Counted from the first letter of the stretch, positions 24,318 to 33,665 are shown. The stretch: DNA of 64,000 nt from Paraburkholderia acidicola (GCF_002362315.1 NZ_MTZV01000004.1:1426001-1490000); one strand, 5' to 3'. The notes: a model not told the origin generated them from the sequence alone. Numbers and translations: made by a program.

Positions 24318-25826
24318 CTAGAAATCGATCGGCGCTTGGTGCGCCGATTTCTTTTCGCTGCGCCGTTCGTCGTGGGCACCGGGACCAGCACCGGCTGCGC
24401 TGCTTGCAACCAGCGGGATCCGTACGATAAAGCGCGCACCGCCCTCCGGCGCGTCCTCGTAATGCACGCTGCCGTGATGCAGCGCCATGATGTCGTGGAC
24501 GATCGCGAGGCCGAGACCCGCGCCGCTGTCCACGCCACCATCGCTCTGGCCGTCGCCGCGGAAGAACCGCTTGAACAGATCCGCCTGCTGGTTCTTCGGC
24601 ACGCCCGGCCCGTTGTCCTCGACGATGATCTCCGCCGTGGCGATGTCTTCAATCGATACCTGCGACACCGTCACCGTGATGCGTCCGCCGTCGAAGCGCG
24701 ACGGCGGTACGTACTTCAACGCGTTGTCGAGCAGGTTCGCGATTACCTCATGCAACAGCACCGGGTTGCCGCGCGCGATCAGCGGATGGCCGTTTTCCGG
24801 GGCGTCGAGACGCTGGAAGCCAAGATCGACGTGCGCGGCGAGCGCGCGCGGCACCCATTCTGCACCGGTCTCGAATGCGAGTGTGGCCATGTCGATGCTC
24901 ACGAAGCGCGCAGCCTGTTCACCCGGTTCCGCGCGCGCCAGCGACAGCAACTGGTTGGACAGCCGCACCGCGCGATCCGCCGCGGCACGCAGCTCGCGCA
25001 CGGCGGCAAGCACCAGCTGCGGGTCGCGTGCGACGGCGGCCTGCTCGGCATGCAGCTTGACGGCGGTGAGCGGCGTACGCAGCTGGTGGGCGGCATCGGC
25101 GATGAACTTGCGCTGGGCATCGAGGGCGGTCTTGAGGCGCCCCAGCAGCGCGTTCAGCGCGCCTGTCAGCGGCCGGATTTCGACGGGCACATAGGTTTCG
25201 TCGACGGGCTCGAGCGAGGTGTGGGTTTGCCGGTTCAGCGAATCGGCGAGATCGGTCAACGGATTGAGCTGCTGGTTCACGACGCGCCACACGATCACCC
25301 AGCCGGCCAGCAGCAACAGCAACAGCGGCATCATGATGGCCACGAGGAATTCCGCGGCGATCTGAAAGCGGTGACGTACTGGCTGGCCCACTTCGACGAC
25401 GATCGGATTGCCGGCCGACTGATCGACGCGGACCTGCGCGACGCGCACGGTAGTGCCTTCATGCTCGGTCTCGAACACATACGCGTAATGCATGCGGCGC
25501 ACACTGACGCCCTGTAGCGGCAGCTTCGGATCGCCGGCAATTTCAGTTTCGCCGTCGCTGATCCGGTACACGAGTTGTTCGACGGGATCGGAGAACATCG
25601 CCTGTGCGAGCGGCGGCACGGTGATCGACGCATCGGGACCGGCGATCTGGATCTGCTTGGAGATGGCGGTGGCGAGGTCGGCCAGCGAGCGGTCGACGAC
25701 ATGCTGCGTGTATTGCCACGCAAGCCAGTAGGCAATCAGGCCGCTCATGAGCGCGAGCAGCGAAAGTGGGGCGGCGAGGCGGCGCAGCAGCGAGCGCCGC
25801 AAACTGTTTGCGGCTGGGTAGGGCAT
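24318..25826 (-). CDS. Sensor histidine kinase, TctE/QseC-like
   Basis: 502 residues from the ATG at 25826. A short N-terminal cytoplasmic stretch is followed by membrane helix 1 (about residues 17-37), then a periplasmic 2CSK-type sensor domain (VDRSLADLATAISKQIQI onward, to about 165) and membrane helix 2 (about 170-192). A HAMP-like region, the H box FIADAAHQLRTPLTAVK, the N box NLLDNALKYVP and the G boxes DNGPGVP and GAGLGLAIV follow. The domain order is that of the TctE/QseC class, whose signals include tricarboxylates. Here no transporter lies beside it, so the ligand is unknown. It lies downstream of its response regulator, with 183 bases between. Confidence 0.93.
   Translation of the reverse strand: MPYPAANSLRRSLLRRLAAPLSLLALMSGLIAYWLAWQYTQHVVDRSLADLATAISKQIQIAGPDASITVPPLAQAMFSDPVEQLVYRISDGETEIAGDPKLPLQGVSVRRMHYAYVFETEHEGTTVRVAQVRVDQSAGNPIVVEVGQPVRHRFQIAAEFLVAIMMPLLLLLLAGWVIVWRVVNQQLNPLTDLADSLNRQTHTSLEPVDETYVPVEIRPLTGALNALLGRLKTALDAQRKFIADAAHQLRTPLTAVKLHAEQAAVARDPQLVLAAVRELRAAADRAVRLSNQLLSLARAEPGEQAARFVSIDMATLAFETGAEWVPRALAAHVDLGFQRLDAPENGHPLIARGNPVLLHEVIANLLDNALKYVPPSRFDGGRITVTVSQVSIEDIATAEIIVEDNGPGVPKNQQADLFKRFFRGDGQSDGGVDSGAGLGLAIVHDIMALHHGSVHYEDAPEGGARFIVRIPLVASSAAGAGPGAHDERRSEKKSAHQAPIDF
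24328..24355 (+). terminator. Terminator of the SET gene inside the kinase 3' end
   Basis: The stem ATCGGCGC / GCGCCGAT with a TTGGT loop is followed by TTCTTTT on the plus strand. It lies 42 bases after the SET stop and overlaps the last codons of the convergent kinase gene. Confidence 0.6.
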
Positions 25827-25953
25827 GGTCGTGATGAAGCTCGACAGCGGATCGTGGGATCGTGGGCGAAAGAACCGCGCTGCGTCGGCTTGTGCCGGCG
25901 CAGCGCGCAGCAAGCCTGCATCATAGCGTGCATTGCCGGGTGCGCACCGCTGC

Positions 25954-25975
25954 CCCTGCCTGGCGCCAGGCAGGG
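25954..25975. repeat. 22-base perfect palindrome between response regulator and kinase genes
   Basis: A perfect inverted repeat (half-site CCCTGCCTGGC) lies in the 183-base gap within the two-component operon. No U-tract follows on either strand. It could be an intercistronic mRNA hairpin that sets the regulator-to-kinase ratio, or an operator. Confidence 0.6.
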
Positions 25976-26009
25976 TGGGGCTCCGGGAAGCCCCGATACC
26001 GCGCTGCGG

Positions 26010-26696
26010 TCAGGCCGCCTGGCGGATTTCCTGCAGCAGGTAGCCGAAGCCGCGCACCGTGACGATTTCGACGCGGCAGCTCTCGAGTTTCTTGCGCACA
26101 CGGTGCACGTAGACCTCGATCGCGGTATCGCCGAGATCGCCGCCGAAGTGGGTCAGGTGATCCTGCAACTGTGCCTTGCTGACCACGCGGCCGTGGCGCA
26201 GCAACAGCATTTCGAGCACGGCGAATTCGCGCGGCGACAGTTCGAGCGGCTTGTCGTCGTTGAAGATGCGGCGGTCGACACCCGACAGGCGCACCCCGCC
26301 CAGCGATACTTCCGGACGCGGCATATCGCCGTGCGGACCGCTACGACGCATCACGGCGCGGATGCGCGCTTCGAGTTCGGCGGGTTCGAACGGCTTCAGC
26401 ATGTAGTCGTCGGCGCCGGAATTCAGGCCCTGCACACGGTCGTTCAGCTCGTCGCGCGCGGTCAGCACAATGACCGGCGTGTGCCGGTTGCTCTGGCGAA
26501 AGCGCGACAGCAGCGTCATTCCGTCGATGCCGGGCAGACCCAGATCGAGGATCACGAGTTCGTGGCGGTTTTGGGTGAGAGCCTGTTCGGCGAAGATGCC
26601 GTCGTGGACCATGTCGACCGTGAAGCCGGCTTGTTCGAGGCTGCTTTGGATGCCGCGTGCGATGGGGCGGTCATCTTCGATCAGAAGGAGTCGCAT
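26010..26696 (-). CDS. OmpR-family response regulator
   Basis: 228 residues. The receiver domain (residues 1-115) has the acidic pocket EDD, phospho-acceptor Asp51 (VILDLGLPG), a switch Thr in VIVLTAR and Lys in DDYMLKPF. A winged-helix DNA-binding domain follows (LSPREFAVLEMLLLRHG and EVYVHRVRKKLES). The first gene of the pair, it presumably controls its own operon and unknown targets. The sequence style is that of QseB/TctD regulators. It is divergent from the small DUF3717-like gene. Confidence 0.95.
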   Translation of the reverse strand: MRLLLIEDDRPIARGIQSSLEQAGFTVDMVHDGIFAEQALTQNRHELVILDLGLPGIDGMTLLSRFRQSNRHTPVIVLTARDELNDRVQGLNSGADDYMLKPFEPAELEARIRAVMRRSGPHGDMPRPEVSLGGVRLSGVDRRIFNDDKPLELSPREFAVLEMLLLRHGRVVSKAQLQDHLTHFGGDLGDTAIEVYVHRVRKKLESCRVEIVTVRGFGYLLQEIRQAA

Positions 26697-26813
26697 GGAT
26701 TTCGCTCAAGTACAATGGGTTAGGCATATCAGGTCACGGTTCACCGCGGTGTCTGCTGCGCGGGAACCGTGCAGCGTTGCCGTACGATACGCCAGGGTGC
26801 AACCACGAGAATC

Positions 26814-27038
26814 ATGTCCGATATTACGATCCACGAACTGGAAGCCGCGATCAACTTCTGGCGTGCCCGCTCACCTGCAAGCGGCGACGAACTTGTTCTG
26901 TGCAAGGAGGCTAGCGCGCTCTCCAAGCCCTATGCGCTGATGATTGTACAGCGTCAGAACGCGCTGGCGCGGGAACGTTTAGACCCCATCGCCGGTGATG
27001 CCTGGGATTCTTACACCCGCCTTAAGAACAGCCTGTAG
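26814..27038 (+). CDS. Small conserved protein, DUF3717-like
   Basis: 74 residues, starting MSDITIHELEAAINFWRARSP. It resembles a short Burkholderiales family that I recall as DUF3717, but I cannot confirm the family number here. It is soluble, with predicted helices and a GDELVLCKEASALSKPYALMI core, and no signal peptide. It is divergent from the response regulator by 117 bases. A longer in-frame start at 26769 exists but lacks support. Function unknown. Confidence 0.75.
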   Translation: MSDITIHELEAAINFWRARSPASGDELVLCKEASALSKPYALMIVQRQNALARERLDPIAGDAWDSYTRLKNSL

Positions 27039-27135
27039 AACTGAAGGTTTGCACGCCTGCCGACCTCCAAACCCCTTTCAATCCCCGTTCGCCGCATGTT
27101 CCAGCCGCGCATTGCGGGCATAACTACGCCCCGCA

Positions 27136-27441
27136 TCAGTCCCGCGACGCCGCTTTCGCAATCCCGTCGATAAAACGCGCGAGCTTGATATCCCGTTCGG
27201 TCAGACCATTCGCCTCGTGGGTCGACAGCGTGATTTCCACCTTGTTGTAGACGTTGAACCACTCGGGATGGTGGTCCATCTCCTGTGCCTTGATGGCCAC
27301 GCGTGTCATGAAGCCGAAGGCCTCGTTGAAGTCGGCGAAGCTGAACTGGCGCTGGATCGCGTCGCGGCCGGTCGCCGCATTCCAGCCGGCGAGACTCGCG
27401 AGTTGGGTCGCGCGTTCTTCGGAAGTCAGTTTGTGGATCAT
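27136..27441 (-). CDS. phhB: 4a-hydroxytetrahydrobiopterin dehydratase (pterin carbinolamine dehydratase)
   Basis: 101 residues. The enzyme dehydrates the 4a-carbinolamine of the pterin cofactor made by phenylalanine hydroxylase, regenerating tetrahydropterin. The active-site motif is complete: FGFMTRVAIKAQEMDHHPEWFNVYNKVEI is the family core, with the paired His-His-Pro and a third His in STHEANGLTERD. The ATG at 27441 fits the family length. A longer start at 27492 is unlikely. Divergent from an Lrp-type gene. The hydroxylase gene phhA is not in this window. Confidence 0.93.
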   Translation of the reverse strand: MIHKLTSEERATQLASLAGWNAATGRDAIQRQFSFADFNEAFGFMTRVAIKAQEMDHHPEWFNVYNKVEITLSTHEANGLTERDIKLARFIDGIAKAASRD

Positions 27442-27702
27442 CGTGTCACCTGCCTGTGGTTGGATCGAACGCGCCGGTTGATTTGAGCGCACGCCCCGGG
27501 TCGTCTATTTTCACGCTTTTCCGCGCAGCCGGTACATGCCTGTTCCAGGGCGGAGGTGGGCACGTCGCTGCAGGCACCTGCCGATTCAGGTAGATTTGCA
27601 GCCTTAGAGCGGACATCGCGCTGAATGAGCACGTATTCGTCAGTTTAAAAACGATAGATGCGATTAGTTCGCATATAAACGGAAAATACGCGGAGGAGCT
27701 TC

Positions 27703-28194
27703 ATGCTTGAACTGGATCACTTCGATCTCGCGCTGCTGGAGGTGTTGCAGCGCTTCGGCCGGGCTACCCATCAGCAGCTCGGCGAACAGGTGCCGCTGTC
27801 GCCGTCGCAGATCGGCCGCCGGCTCCAGCGGCTCGAAGCGACCGGCATCGTGGATGGCTACCGCGTCGTGCTGCGGCCGGAAAAGCTCGGCCTCGGCGTG
27901 ACGGCCTTCACGAGTCTGAAGCTCGCGCATCACGGCGATTCGATCATCGAGCAGTTCCAGCAGCAGATCGACGCGCTACCGGAAGTGCTCGAGTGTCACG
28001 CGGTGGTCGGCGACGCCGATTATCTGCTGCGCATCGTCGCGCCGGACCTCGGCTCGCTGTCGTCGTTCGTGATGAAGAAGCTGATGCGCGTGACGGGCGT
28101 CGACAGCGTGCGCTCCAATATCGTGCTGACCACGTTCAAGCGCAACGGGCCGTTGCCGCTCGGTCACCTGGCGGCCGGGGCGGCGCCGGCCTGA
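27703..28194 (+). CDS. Lrp/AsnC-family transcriptional regulator
   Basis: 163 residues. An N-terminal helix-turn-helix (LSPSQIGRRLQRLEATGIVDG, about residues 28-50) precedes an AsnC-type ligand-binding/oligomerisation domain (ALPEVLECHAVVGDADYLLRIVAPD and SNIVLTTFKRNGPLPL). A GGAGGAGCTTC ribosome-binding stretch sits just before the ATG. It is divergent from phhB, with about 260 bases between, which suggests control of aromatic amino acid (phenylalanine/tyrosine) metabolism by an effector amino acid. That link is by location only. Confidence 0.92.
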   Translation: MLELDHFDLALLEVLQRFGRATHQQLGEQVPLSPSQIGRRLQRLEATGIVDGYRVVLRPEKLGLGVTAFTSLKLAHHGDSIIEQFQQQIDALPEVLECHAVVGDADYLLRIVAPDLGSLSSFVMKKLMRVTGVDSVRSNIVLTTFKRNGPLPLGHLAAGAAPA

Positions 28195-28258
28195 AGCCCG
28201 GCTGCGAGGGGCCATGCGCGTTGCTGTCGTCGCGCGCGGGCCTCTCAATCAGGCTTCA

Positions 28259-28795
28259 TCAGGCGGCCTGCAGCGGCTCCGAATCGGCGTTCAGCAAGTC
28301 CACATAAGCCACGGCCACGAGATCGGACTCCGGCACGCCGAGCTTCGCGAACATCGCGTGTGCTTCGACTTCGCCGCCTTCCTCGTCATCGTCCTGCGCT
28401 AGCAGCACTTCGAGTTCAATGAAATCGCCAAGGCCGTCGACGCGATCGAGATGAATCCGCGTGCGCCCCACGATATACACATGCCGTTCCTTGGTCACGA
28501 TGCCGCGCGTCGTGAGCGCGGTGGCGAGCAGCGAGTGCATCGCTTCCGGGTTCGTCACGGGGCTGCGCGTGTAGTACGACGCCTTCGGGCCGTCGCGGTC
28601 GTCGCGCTGGTAGAAGATCAGTTCGGCAGGCGTGCCGTCATCGAACTGGCGCAATTTCAGGCGCCCACGCGGTACGTCGTAGAAAAAGTCCTGCTGGCGA
28701 AAGATCAGCGGTGCTTCAGGCGAGAGTTCAGCGGCGCGGGCGAGAAGCTGGTCGAACTGCCGTGCGCGGGCCTTGATTTCGATGTTGCGTGCCAT
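28259..28795 (-). CDS. CYTH-domain protein (class IV adenylyl cyclase / triphosphatase-like)
   Basis: 178 residues. The CYTH tunnel fold binds triphosphates with many acidic and basic side chains. It begins MARNIEIKARARQFD, the usual N-terminal hallmark, and continues FYDVPRGRLKLRQF, YYTRSPV, KERHVYIVGRTRIHLDRVDGLG (core motif KERxxY with HLDxVxxLG) and FIELEVLL. Family members are CyaB-type cyclases, thiamine or inorganic triphosphatases. The activity cannot be told from sequence. The start at 28795 is chosen over 28921 because the extra N-terminus is not conserved-looking. Confidence 0.88.
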   Translation of the reverse strand: MARNIEIKARARQFDQLLARAAELSPEAPLIFRQQDFFYDVPRGRLKLRQFDDGTPAELIFYQRDDRDGPKASYYTRSPVTNPEAMHSLLATALTTRGIVTKERHVYIVGRTRIHLDRVDGLGDFIELEVLLAQDDDEEGGEVEAHAMFAKLGVPESDLVAVAYVDLLNADSEPLQAA

Positions 28796-29028
28796 GTGAA
28801 GCTCCTGATGAAACGACGGACGATGGATGGCTGAACCGCAGCGCTCACGACAACCGGGCGAGTTATGCGGACTGGATCCGGGAGTAAAAACGGCAGCACG
28901 GCGTCGAGGCGCCGTGCACAAAGTCTGAATCTAGCAAAAAGCGCGTGACGGTGTTGTTACGCTCGCCTTTATCAGCGCTGCTCATATTGCCTGTGGTGTT
29001 GCGGCTCGCTCCGTCACGCGTTGTGAAG

Positions 29029-29928
29029 CTAGGTGGACCATTGCTGCTCGATCAGCTTCAACGCGGCGGCAATCGCAGGTTCTTCCTTGCGTGCGGCCAG
29101 CGTGACGAACGCGAGTTCGGTCGGCACCGTGATGCCGTCGACGATCGTTAGCGCATGAGCATGTGCCTGGGCCAGCGCGGTGGCGTCGCGGGCGAGCGTG
29201 AGGCCGACACCCGATTTGACGAGATCGAGCATCGACGGCTCCTGATCGACTTCCGCGACCTTGACCGGCGTGACGCCGGCCTCGGCGAACCGGCGGGACA
29301 ACAACCGGTGATGCGCCGACGCCGGCGGTGTCCAGATCCACGGCAGCGCGGCAAGCGCACGCCAGTCGCGCGCGGTCTTCACGCGGTCTTTCCAGCCGGC
29401 GGGAGCGAGCACCCGGTACTGAAAATGTGTCAGCGTCACCGTATGAAAAACGCTGCCGTCGCGTCCTTCGTCTTCGGCGGGCCGACCGATGTAGTAGCCC
29501 ACGTCGAGCTCGCGCGCCCGCACCTGGTCGAGCACCCAGCCCGACATGCCGTGCCGCAATGCGGTTTCGATGTGCGGCCAGGTTTCGACGAGCTGCTTCA
29601 GAAAGCCGCCGAGGCGCAGAAATTCCGGATCGAGGATTGTGCCGATACGCAGCCGTCCGCGGATTTCATGGCGCAGCGTTGCGGCCGCGCGCTGCACATC
29701 GCCGGCTGCGACCAGCGCACGTTCGGCGTGCGGCAGCAGCGACTGGCCGTCGCGCGTCAGCGTGAGACCGTGGGACGTGCGCGTGAAAAGCGTCACGCCG
29801 AGCGTTTCCTGCAGATTCTTGATCTGCAGGCTCACGGCTGGCTGGGTCAGGTGCAGGTGCACGGCCGCGCGCGTGAGGTTGCCCTCGCGCGCGACGGTCA
29901 CGAACGCCCGTAGAAGGGTTAAGTCCAT
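29029..29928 (-). CDS. LysR-family transcriptional regulator
   Basis: 299 residues. The N-terminal helix-turn-helix (MDLTLLRAFVTVAREGNLTRAAVHLHLTQPAVSLQ is the standard opening, about residues 1-60) precedes a LysR substrate-binding domain (about 90-295). It is divergent from the methylmalonate-semialdehyde-type dehydrogenase gene, 155 bases apart, the classical arrangement for a LysR activator and its target operon. An imperfect dyad (ATTGAG-CATAA-CTCATT) lies at 29972-29988 in the shared promoter region. Confidence 0.94.
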   Translation of the reverse strand: MDLTLLRAFVTVAREGNLTRAAVHLHLTQPAVSLQIKNLQETLGVTLFTRTSHGLTLTRDGQSLLPHAERALVAAGDVQRAAATLRHEIRGRLRIGTILDPEFLRLGGFLKQLVETWPHIETALRHGMSGWVLDQVRARELDVGYYIGRPAEDEGRDGSVFHTVTLTHFQYRVLAPAGWKDRVKTARDWRALAALPWIWTPPASAHHRLLSRRFAEAGVTPVKVAEVDQEPSMLDLVKSGVGLTLARDATALAQAHAHALTIVDGITVPTELAFVTLAARKEEPAIAAALKLIEQQWST

Positions 29929-29971
29929 AGCGTCGGGTCCATCCGCTGATATTAGCGCGCCTTATAACGCA

Positions 29972-29988
29972 ATTGAGCATAACTCATT
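29972..29988. promoter_or_regulatory. Candidate LysR-type operator dyad
   Basis: ATTGAG, CATAA, CTCATT is an interrupted inverted repeat with an AT-rich centre in the divergent LysR/mmsA region. It resembles the T-N11-A class of LysR sites. Assignment rests on position and symmetry only. Confidence 0.35.
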
Positions 29989-30083
29989 GGATTTGCTGCG
30001 GGTCTCGCGATTACGCTGTGCATCAGTGAATTCGAGAAGCCGCGGCGACGCCCGACACACGAGACCCACCGAACGAGGAACCC

Positions 30084-31607
30084 ATGAGCGAGACACATCA
30101 AAACGAAACGCGCGTGCGCGCACTGACCCACATGATCAACGGCCGCGCGGTCGAAGGGACGAGCGACCGTTTCGGCGACGTCTTCAATCCGGCGCTCGGC
30201 AAGGTAAGCGCCCGCGTGCCGCTCGCTAGCGTCGCGGAAGTCGACGCTGCGGTGGCCGCAGCGAAAACCGCGTTCCCGGCGTGGAGCGAAACCGCGCCGA
30301 TCAAGCGGGCGCGCGTGATGTTCAAGTTCAAGGAACTGCTCGACCGGCACCACGACGAGCTGGCCGAGCTGATCACCCGCGAACACGGCAAGGTGTTCTC
30401 CGATGCGAAGGGCGAGGTGATGCGCGGCATCGAGATCGTCGAATTCGCGTGCGGCATTCCGAATCTGCTGAAGACCGATTTCACCGATCAGATCGGCGGT
30501 GGCATCGACAACTGGAATCTGCGTCAGCCGCTCGGCGTGGTCGCCGGCATTACGCCGTTCAATTTCCCGATGATGGTGCCGGCCTGGATGTTCCCGGTCG
30601 CGATCGCATGCGGCAATACGTTTGTGCTGAAGCCATCGGAACGCGATCCGTCGGCTGCGGTGCGGCTTGCCGAACTGCTGAAGGAAGCGGGCTTGCCCGA
30701 TGGCGTATTCAACGTCGTGCACGGCGACAAGGTCGCCGTCGATGCGTTGCTCGTGCATCCGGACGTGAGCGCGCTGTCGTTTGTCGGCTCGACGCCGATT
30801 GCCGAATACATCTATACAGAAGGCACGAAGCACGGCAAGCGCGTACAGGCGCTGGGCGGCGCGAAGAATCATCTGGTGGTGATGCCCGACGCAGATCTCG
30901 ATCAAGCCGTCGATGCGCTGATCGGCGCAGCCTACGGCTCGGCTGGCGAGCGCTGCATGGCGATTTCGGTAGCGGTGGCGGTCGGCCACATTGCAGACGA
31001 ACTGATCGAACGACTGACGCCGCGCGTGAAGGCGCTGAAGATCTTGAACGGCATGGATGGCGAAGCTGAAATGGGTCCGCTCGTCACAGCTGTGCATCGC
31101 GAGAAAGTGAAGGGTTATATCGATGCTGGCGTAGCGGCAGGCGCGAAGCTCGTGGTCGATGGGCGCGGGCATGAAGTGGCGGGTCATGAGCAGGGGTTCT
31201 TCCTCGGCGGCACATTGTTCGATGGCGTGAAAACCGACATGACGATTTATCGCGAAGAGATTTTTGGGCCGGTGCTGTGCATCGTGCGTGTGCCGGACTT
31301 CGCTTCCGCGGTTGAACTGATCAACGCCAACGAATTCGCGAACGGCGTATCGCTTTTCACCTCCGATGGCGGCGTCGCGCGCGCATTCTCGCGGCAGATC
31401 CAGATCGGCATGGTCGGCATCAACGTGCCGATTCCGGTACCGATGGCATGGCATTCGTTCGGCGGCTGGAAGCGTTCGCTGTTTGGCGATCATCACGCGT
31501 ACGGCGAAGAAGGCGTGCGGTTCTACACGCGCTACAAGAGCATCATGCAGCGCTGGCCCGACAGCATCGCGAAGGGCGCCGAGTTCACGATGCCGGTGGC
31601 GAAGTAA
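30084..31607 (+). CDS. mmsA: CoA-acylating methylmalonate-semialdehyde dehydrogenase
   Basis: 507 residues. This is an NAD-dependent aldehyde dehydrogenase that converts (methyl)malonate semialdehyde plus CoA to propionyl- or acetyl-CoA, in valine, inositol or beta-alanine catabolism. The family marks are GVVAGITPFNFPMMVPAWM, FVGSTPIAEYIY, the catalytic Cys in GSAGERCMAISVAV, and NVPIPVPMAWHSFGGWK. It starts an apparent plus-strand cassette with the GMC oxidoreductase and a HAAT importer. In this context it may act on the aldehyde made by the GMC enzyme, but its substrate is not established. Confidence 0.92.
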   Translation: MSETHQNETRVRALTHMINGRAVEGTSDRFGDVFNPALGKVSARVPLASVAEVDAAVAAAKTAFPAWSETAPIKRARVMFKFKELLDRHHDELAELITREHGKVFSDAKGEVMRGIEIVEFACGIPNLLKTDFTDQIGGGIDNWNLRQPLGVVAGITPFNFPMMVPAWMFPVAIACGNTFVLKPSERDPSAAVRLAELLKEAGLPDGVFNVVHGDKVAVDALLVHPDVSALSFVGSTPIAEYIYTEGTKHGKRVQALGGAKNHLVVMPDADLDQAVDALIGAAYGSAGERCMAISVAVAVGHIADELIERLTPRVKALKILNGMDGEAEMGPLVTAVHREKVKGYIDAGVAAGAKLVVDGRGHEVAGHEQGFFLGGTLFDGVKTDMTIYREEIFGPVLCIVRVPDFASAVELINANEFANGVSLFTSDGGVARAFSRQIQIGMVGINVPIPVPMAWHSFGGWKRSLFGDHHAYGEEGVRFYTRYKSIMQRWPDSIAKGAEFTMPVAK

Positions 31608-31667
31608 CACACGCGCTGTAACTGTCACCATGCATGCCGCGGACGGCGGCTCATGAAGGAGACGACG

Positions 31668-33389
31668 GTGAGCAAGACTGAAGGTGACGCACGTGCGTCC
31701 AGTCGAACGCTGGAAGGCGAGTTCGACTACATCGTGATCGGTGCCGGCACGGCGGGCTGCGTGCTCGCCAACCGGCTGACCGAAGATCCAGACGTGTCGG
31801 TGCTGCTGCTCGAAGCGGGTGGCAAGGACGATTACCACTGGATCCATGTGCCGGTCGGGTACCTGTACTGCATCGGCAATCCGCGCACGGACTGGCTCTA
31901 CAAGACGCAGCCGGAAGCCGGCCTCAATGGCCGCTCGCTGTCGTATCCGCGTGGTCGCGTGCTCGGCGGCAGCTCGTCGATCAACGGCATGATCTACATG
32001 CGCGGACAGCGCGAAGACTACGACGAGTGGGCGCGCGTAACCGACGACCCCGCATGGTCGTGGAACGCGGTGCTGCCGGTCTTCAAACGCAGCGAGGATC
32101 ATCACGGCGGTGCGAATGAATGGCACGGCAGCGGTGGCCCGTGGCGCGTCGAGAAGCAGCGCCTGCAATGGAAGATTCTCGAGACCTTCGCACAGGCCGC
32201 ACAGCAAACCGGCATCCCCGCCACCGACGATTTCAACCGCGGTGACAACACCGGTGTCGGCTACTTCGACGTCAACCAGAAACGCGGCATTCGCTGGAAC
32301 GCATCGAAGGCGTATCTGCGCGCAGCGTCTGCGCGTCCGAACCTGACCATCATCACCGGCGCCGTTACACAACGCGTCGTATTCGAAGGCAAGCGTTGCG
32401 TCGGCGTCGAGTATCGCGGCAACGGGATCGACTATCTCGCGAAGGCGCGCTGCGAAGTGGTGCTGAGTTCGGGATCGGTCAACTCGCCGCACTTGCTGGA
32501 ACTGTCCGGTGTCGGCGACGGTACGCGTCTGCAGGGACTCGGTATCGACGTCGTGCATGATCTGCGCGGTGTTGGCGAGAACTTGCAGGACCATCTGCAA
32601 CTGCGCATGGCGTTCAAGGTCGACGGTGTGCGTACGCTCAACACGCTGTCTGCGCACTGGTGGGGCAAGCTGCAGATCGGTTTGCAGTACGCGTTGTTCC
32701 AGAGCGGCCCGATGTCGATGTCGCCGTCGCAACTCGGCGCGTTCGCGAAGTCCGATCCCGACGATCCATCGCTCACGCGACCCGATCTGCAGTATCACGT
32801 GCAGCCGTTGTCGCTCGATCGCTTCGGTGAGCCGTTGCATCGTTTCAATGCGTTCACGGCGTCGGTGTGTCACCTGCGTCCGACGTCGCGTGGCAGCGTG
32901 CACATCGCGTCGCGCGATCCGCATGCACCGCCCGCGATCGCACCGAACTATCTCTCCACCGACTACGACCGTCACGTTGCCGCCAACGCGTTGCGTCTCA
33001 CGCGCCGTATCGTGGGTGCGAGCGCGCTTGCGCGCTATCAGCCGCAGGAGATCCTGCCCGGTCTCCAGTTCCAGACGGAAGAAGAACTGCGGGCCGCAGC
33101 GGGTCAGGTCGGCACGACGATCTTCCATCCGGTTGGCACCTGCCGCATGGGCACCGCCGACGATGCCGGCGCCGTTGTCGATAGCCGCTTGCGTGTGCTC
33201 GGTGTCGAAGGACTACGCGTCGTCGATGCATCGGTCATGCCGAACATCACGTCGGGCAACACGAACTCGCCGACGTTGATGATCGCCGAGCGCGCAAGCG
33301 AAATGATTCGCGCCGATCGACGCGCGCGTCTTACCGCTTCCGCTTCTTCACTCAACGCAATTCCCACGCCCGCCATGTCGATTGCATGA
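31668..33389 (+). CDS. GMC-family FAD oxidoreductase (choline/alcohol dehydrogenase-like)
   Basis: 573 residues from the GTG at 31668, preferred because AGGAG lies six bases upstream. An in-frame ATG at 31653 is the alternative. The FAD-binding beta-alpha-beta motif is GAGTAGCVLANRL, followed by YPRGRVLGGSSSINGMIYMRG and ELSGVGDGTRLQGLGI. The C-terminal active site region is HPVGTCRMG and NITSGNTNSPTLMIAERA. GMC enzymes oxidise alcohols to aldehydes and pass electrons to a quinone or oxygen. Similar to AlkJ/BetA-type enzymes; the substrate is unknown. It lies 60 bases after mmsA. Confidence 0.92.
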   Translation: MSKTEGDARASSRTLEGEFDYIVIGAGTAGCVLANRLTEDPDVSVLLLEAGGKDDYHWIHVPVGYLYCIGNPRTDWLYKTQPEAGLNGRSLSYPRGRVLGGSSSINGMIYMRGQREDYDEWARVTDDPAWSWNAVLPVFKRSEDHHGGANEWHGSGGPWRVEKQRLQWKILETFAQAAQQTGIPATDDFNRGDNTGVGYFDVNQKRGIRWNASKAYLRAASARPNLTIITGAVTQRVVFEGKRCVGVEYRGNGIDYLAKARCEVVLSSGSVNSPHLLELSGVGDGTRLQGLGIDVVHDLRGVGENLQDHLQLRMAFKVDGVRTLNTLSAHWWGKLQIGLQYALFQSGPMSMSPSQLGAFAKSDPDDPSLTRPDLQYHVQPLSLDRFGEPLHRFNAFTASVCHLRPTSRGSVHIASRDPHAPPAIAPNYLSTDYDRHVAANALRLTRRIVGASALARYQPQEILPGLQFQTEEELRAAAGQVGTTIFHPVGTCRMGTADDAGAVVDSRLRVLGVEGLRVVDASVMPNITSGNTNSPTLMIAERASEMIRADRRARLTASASSLNAIPTPAMSIA

Positions 33390-33665
33390 CATGTACGTCA
33401 GTGCTTTCCCGTAGACACAAACGCCTGGTTGCTCCACAAGAGCGCCAGGCATCGAAGTGTCGCTAAGGGTCACTAAGTGCAAATCCCAATGATTGCGCTG
33501 CATCATTGGCGCGACAATGGCCTCCATGCTGCGTGGTGCGGCATGGATTACCGTCCGCATTGACGCACCACGTCACGAACGGCACGGGGTTGTCGTCGTC
33601 TTCATGTCGCGAGGCGCTCGCGCAGAAGTTCGTCGTGCTTCGCCTTACTTCGCACGGAAGGGAAC

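Noticed and set aside
29952..33128. A 1058-codon open frame on the minus strand opposite mmsA and the GMC gene
   Set aside because: Both plus-strand genes have complete family motifs. The antisense frame is Arg/His/Val-rich with no recognisable domain, as expected for the mirror frame of high-GC genes with strong third-position GC.
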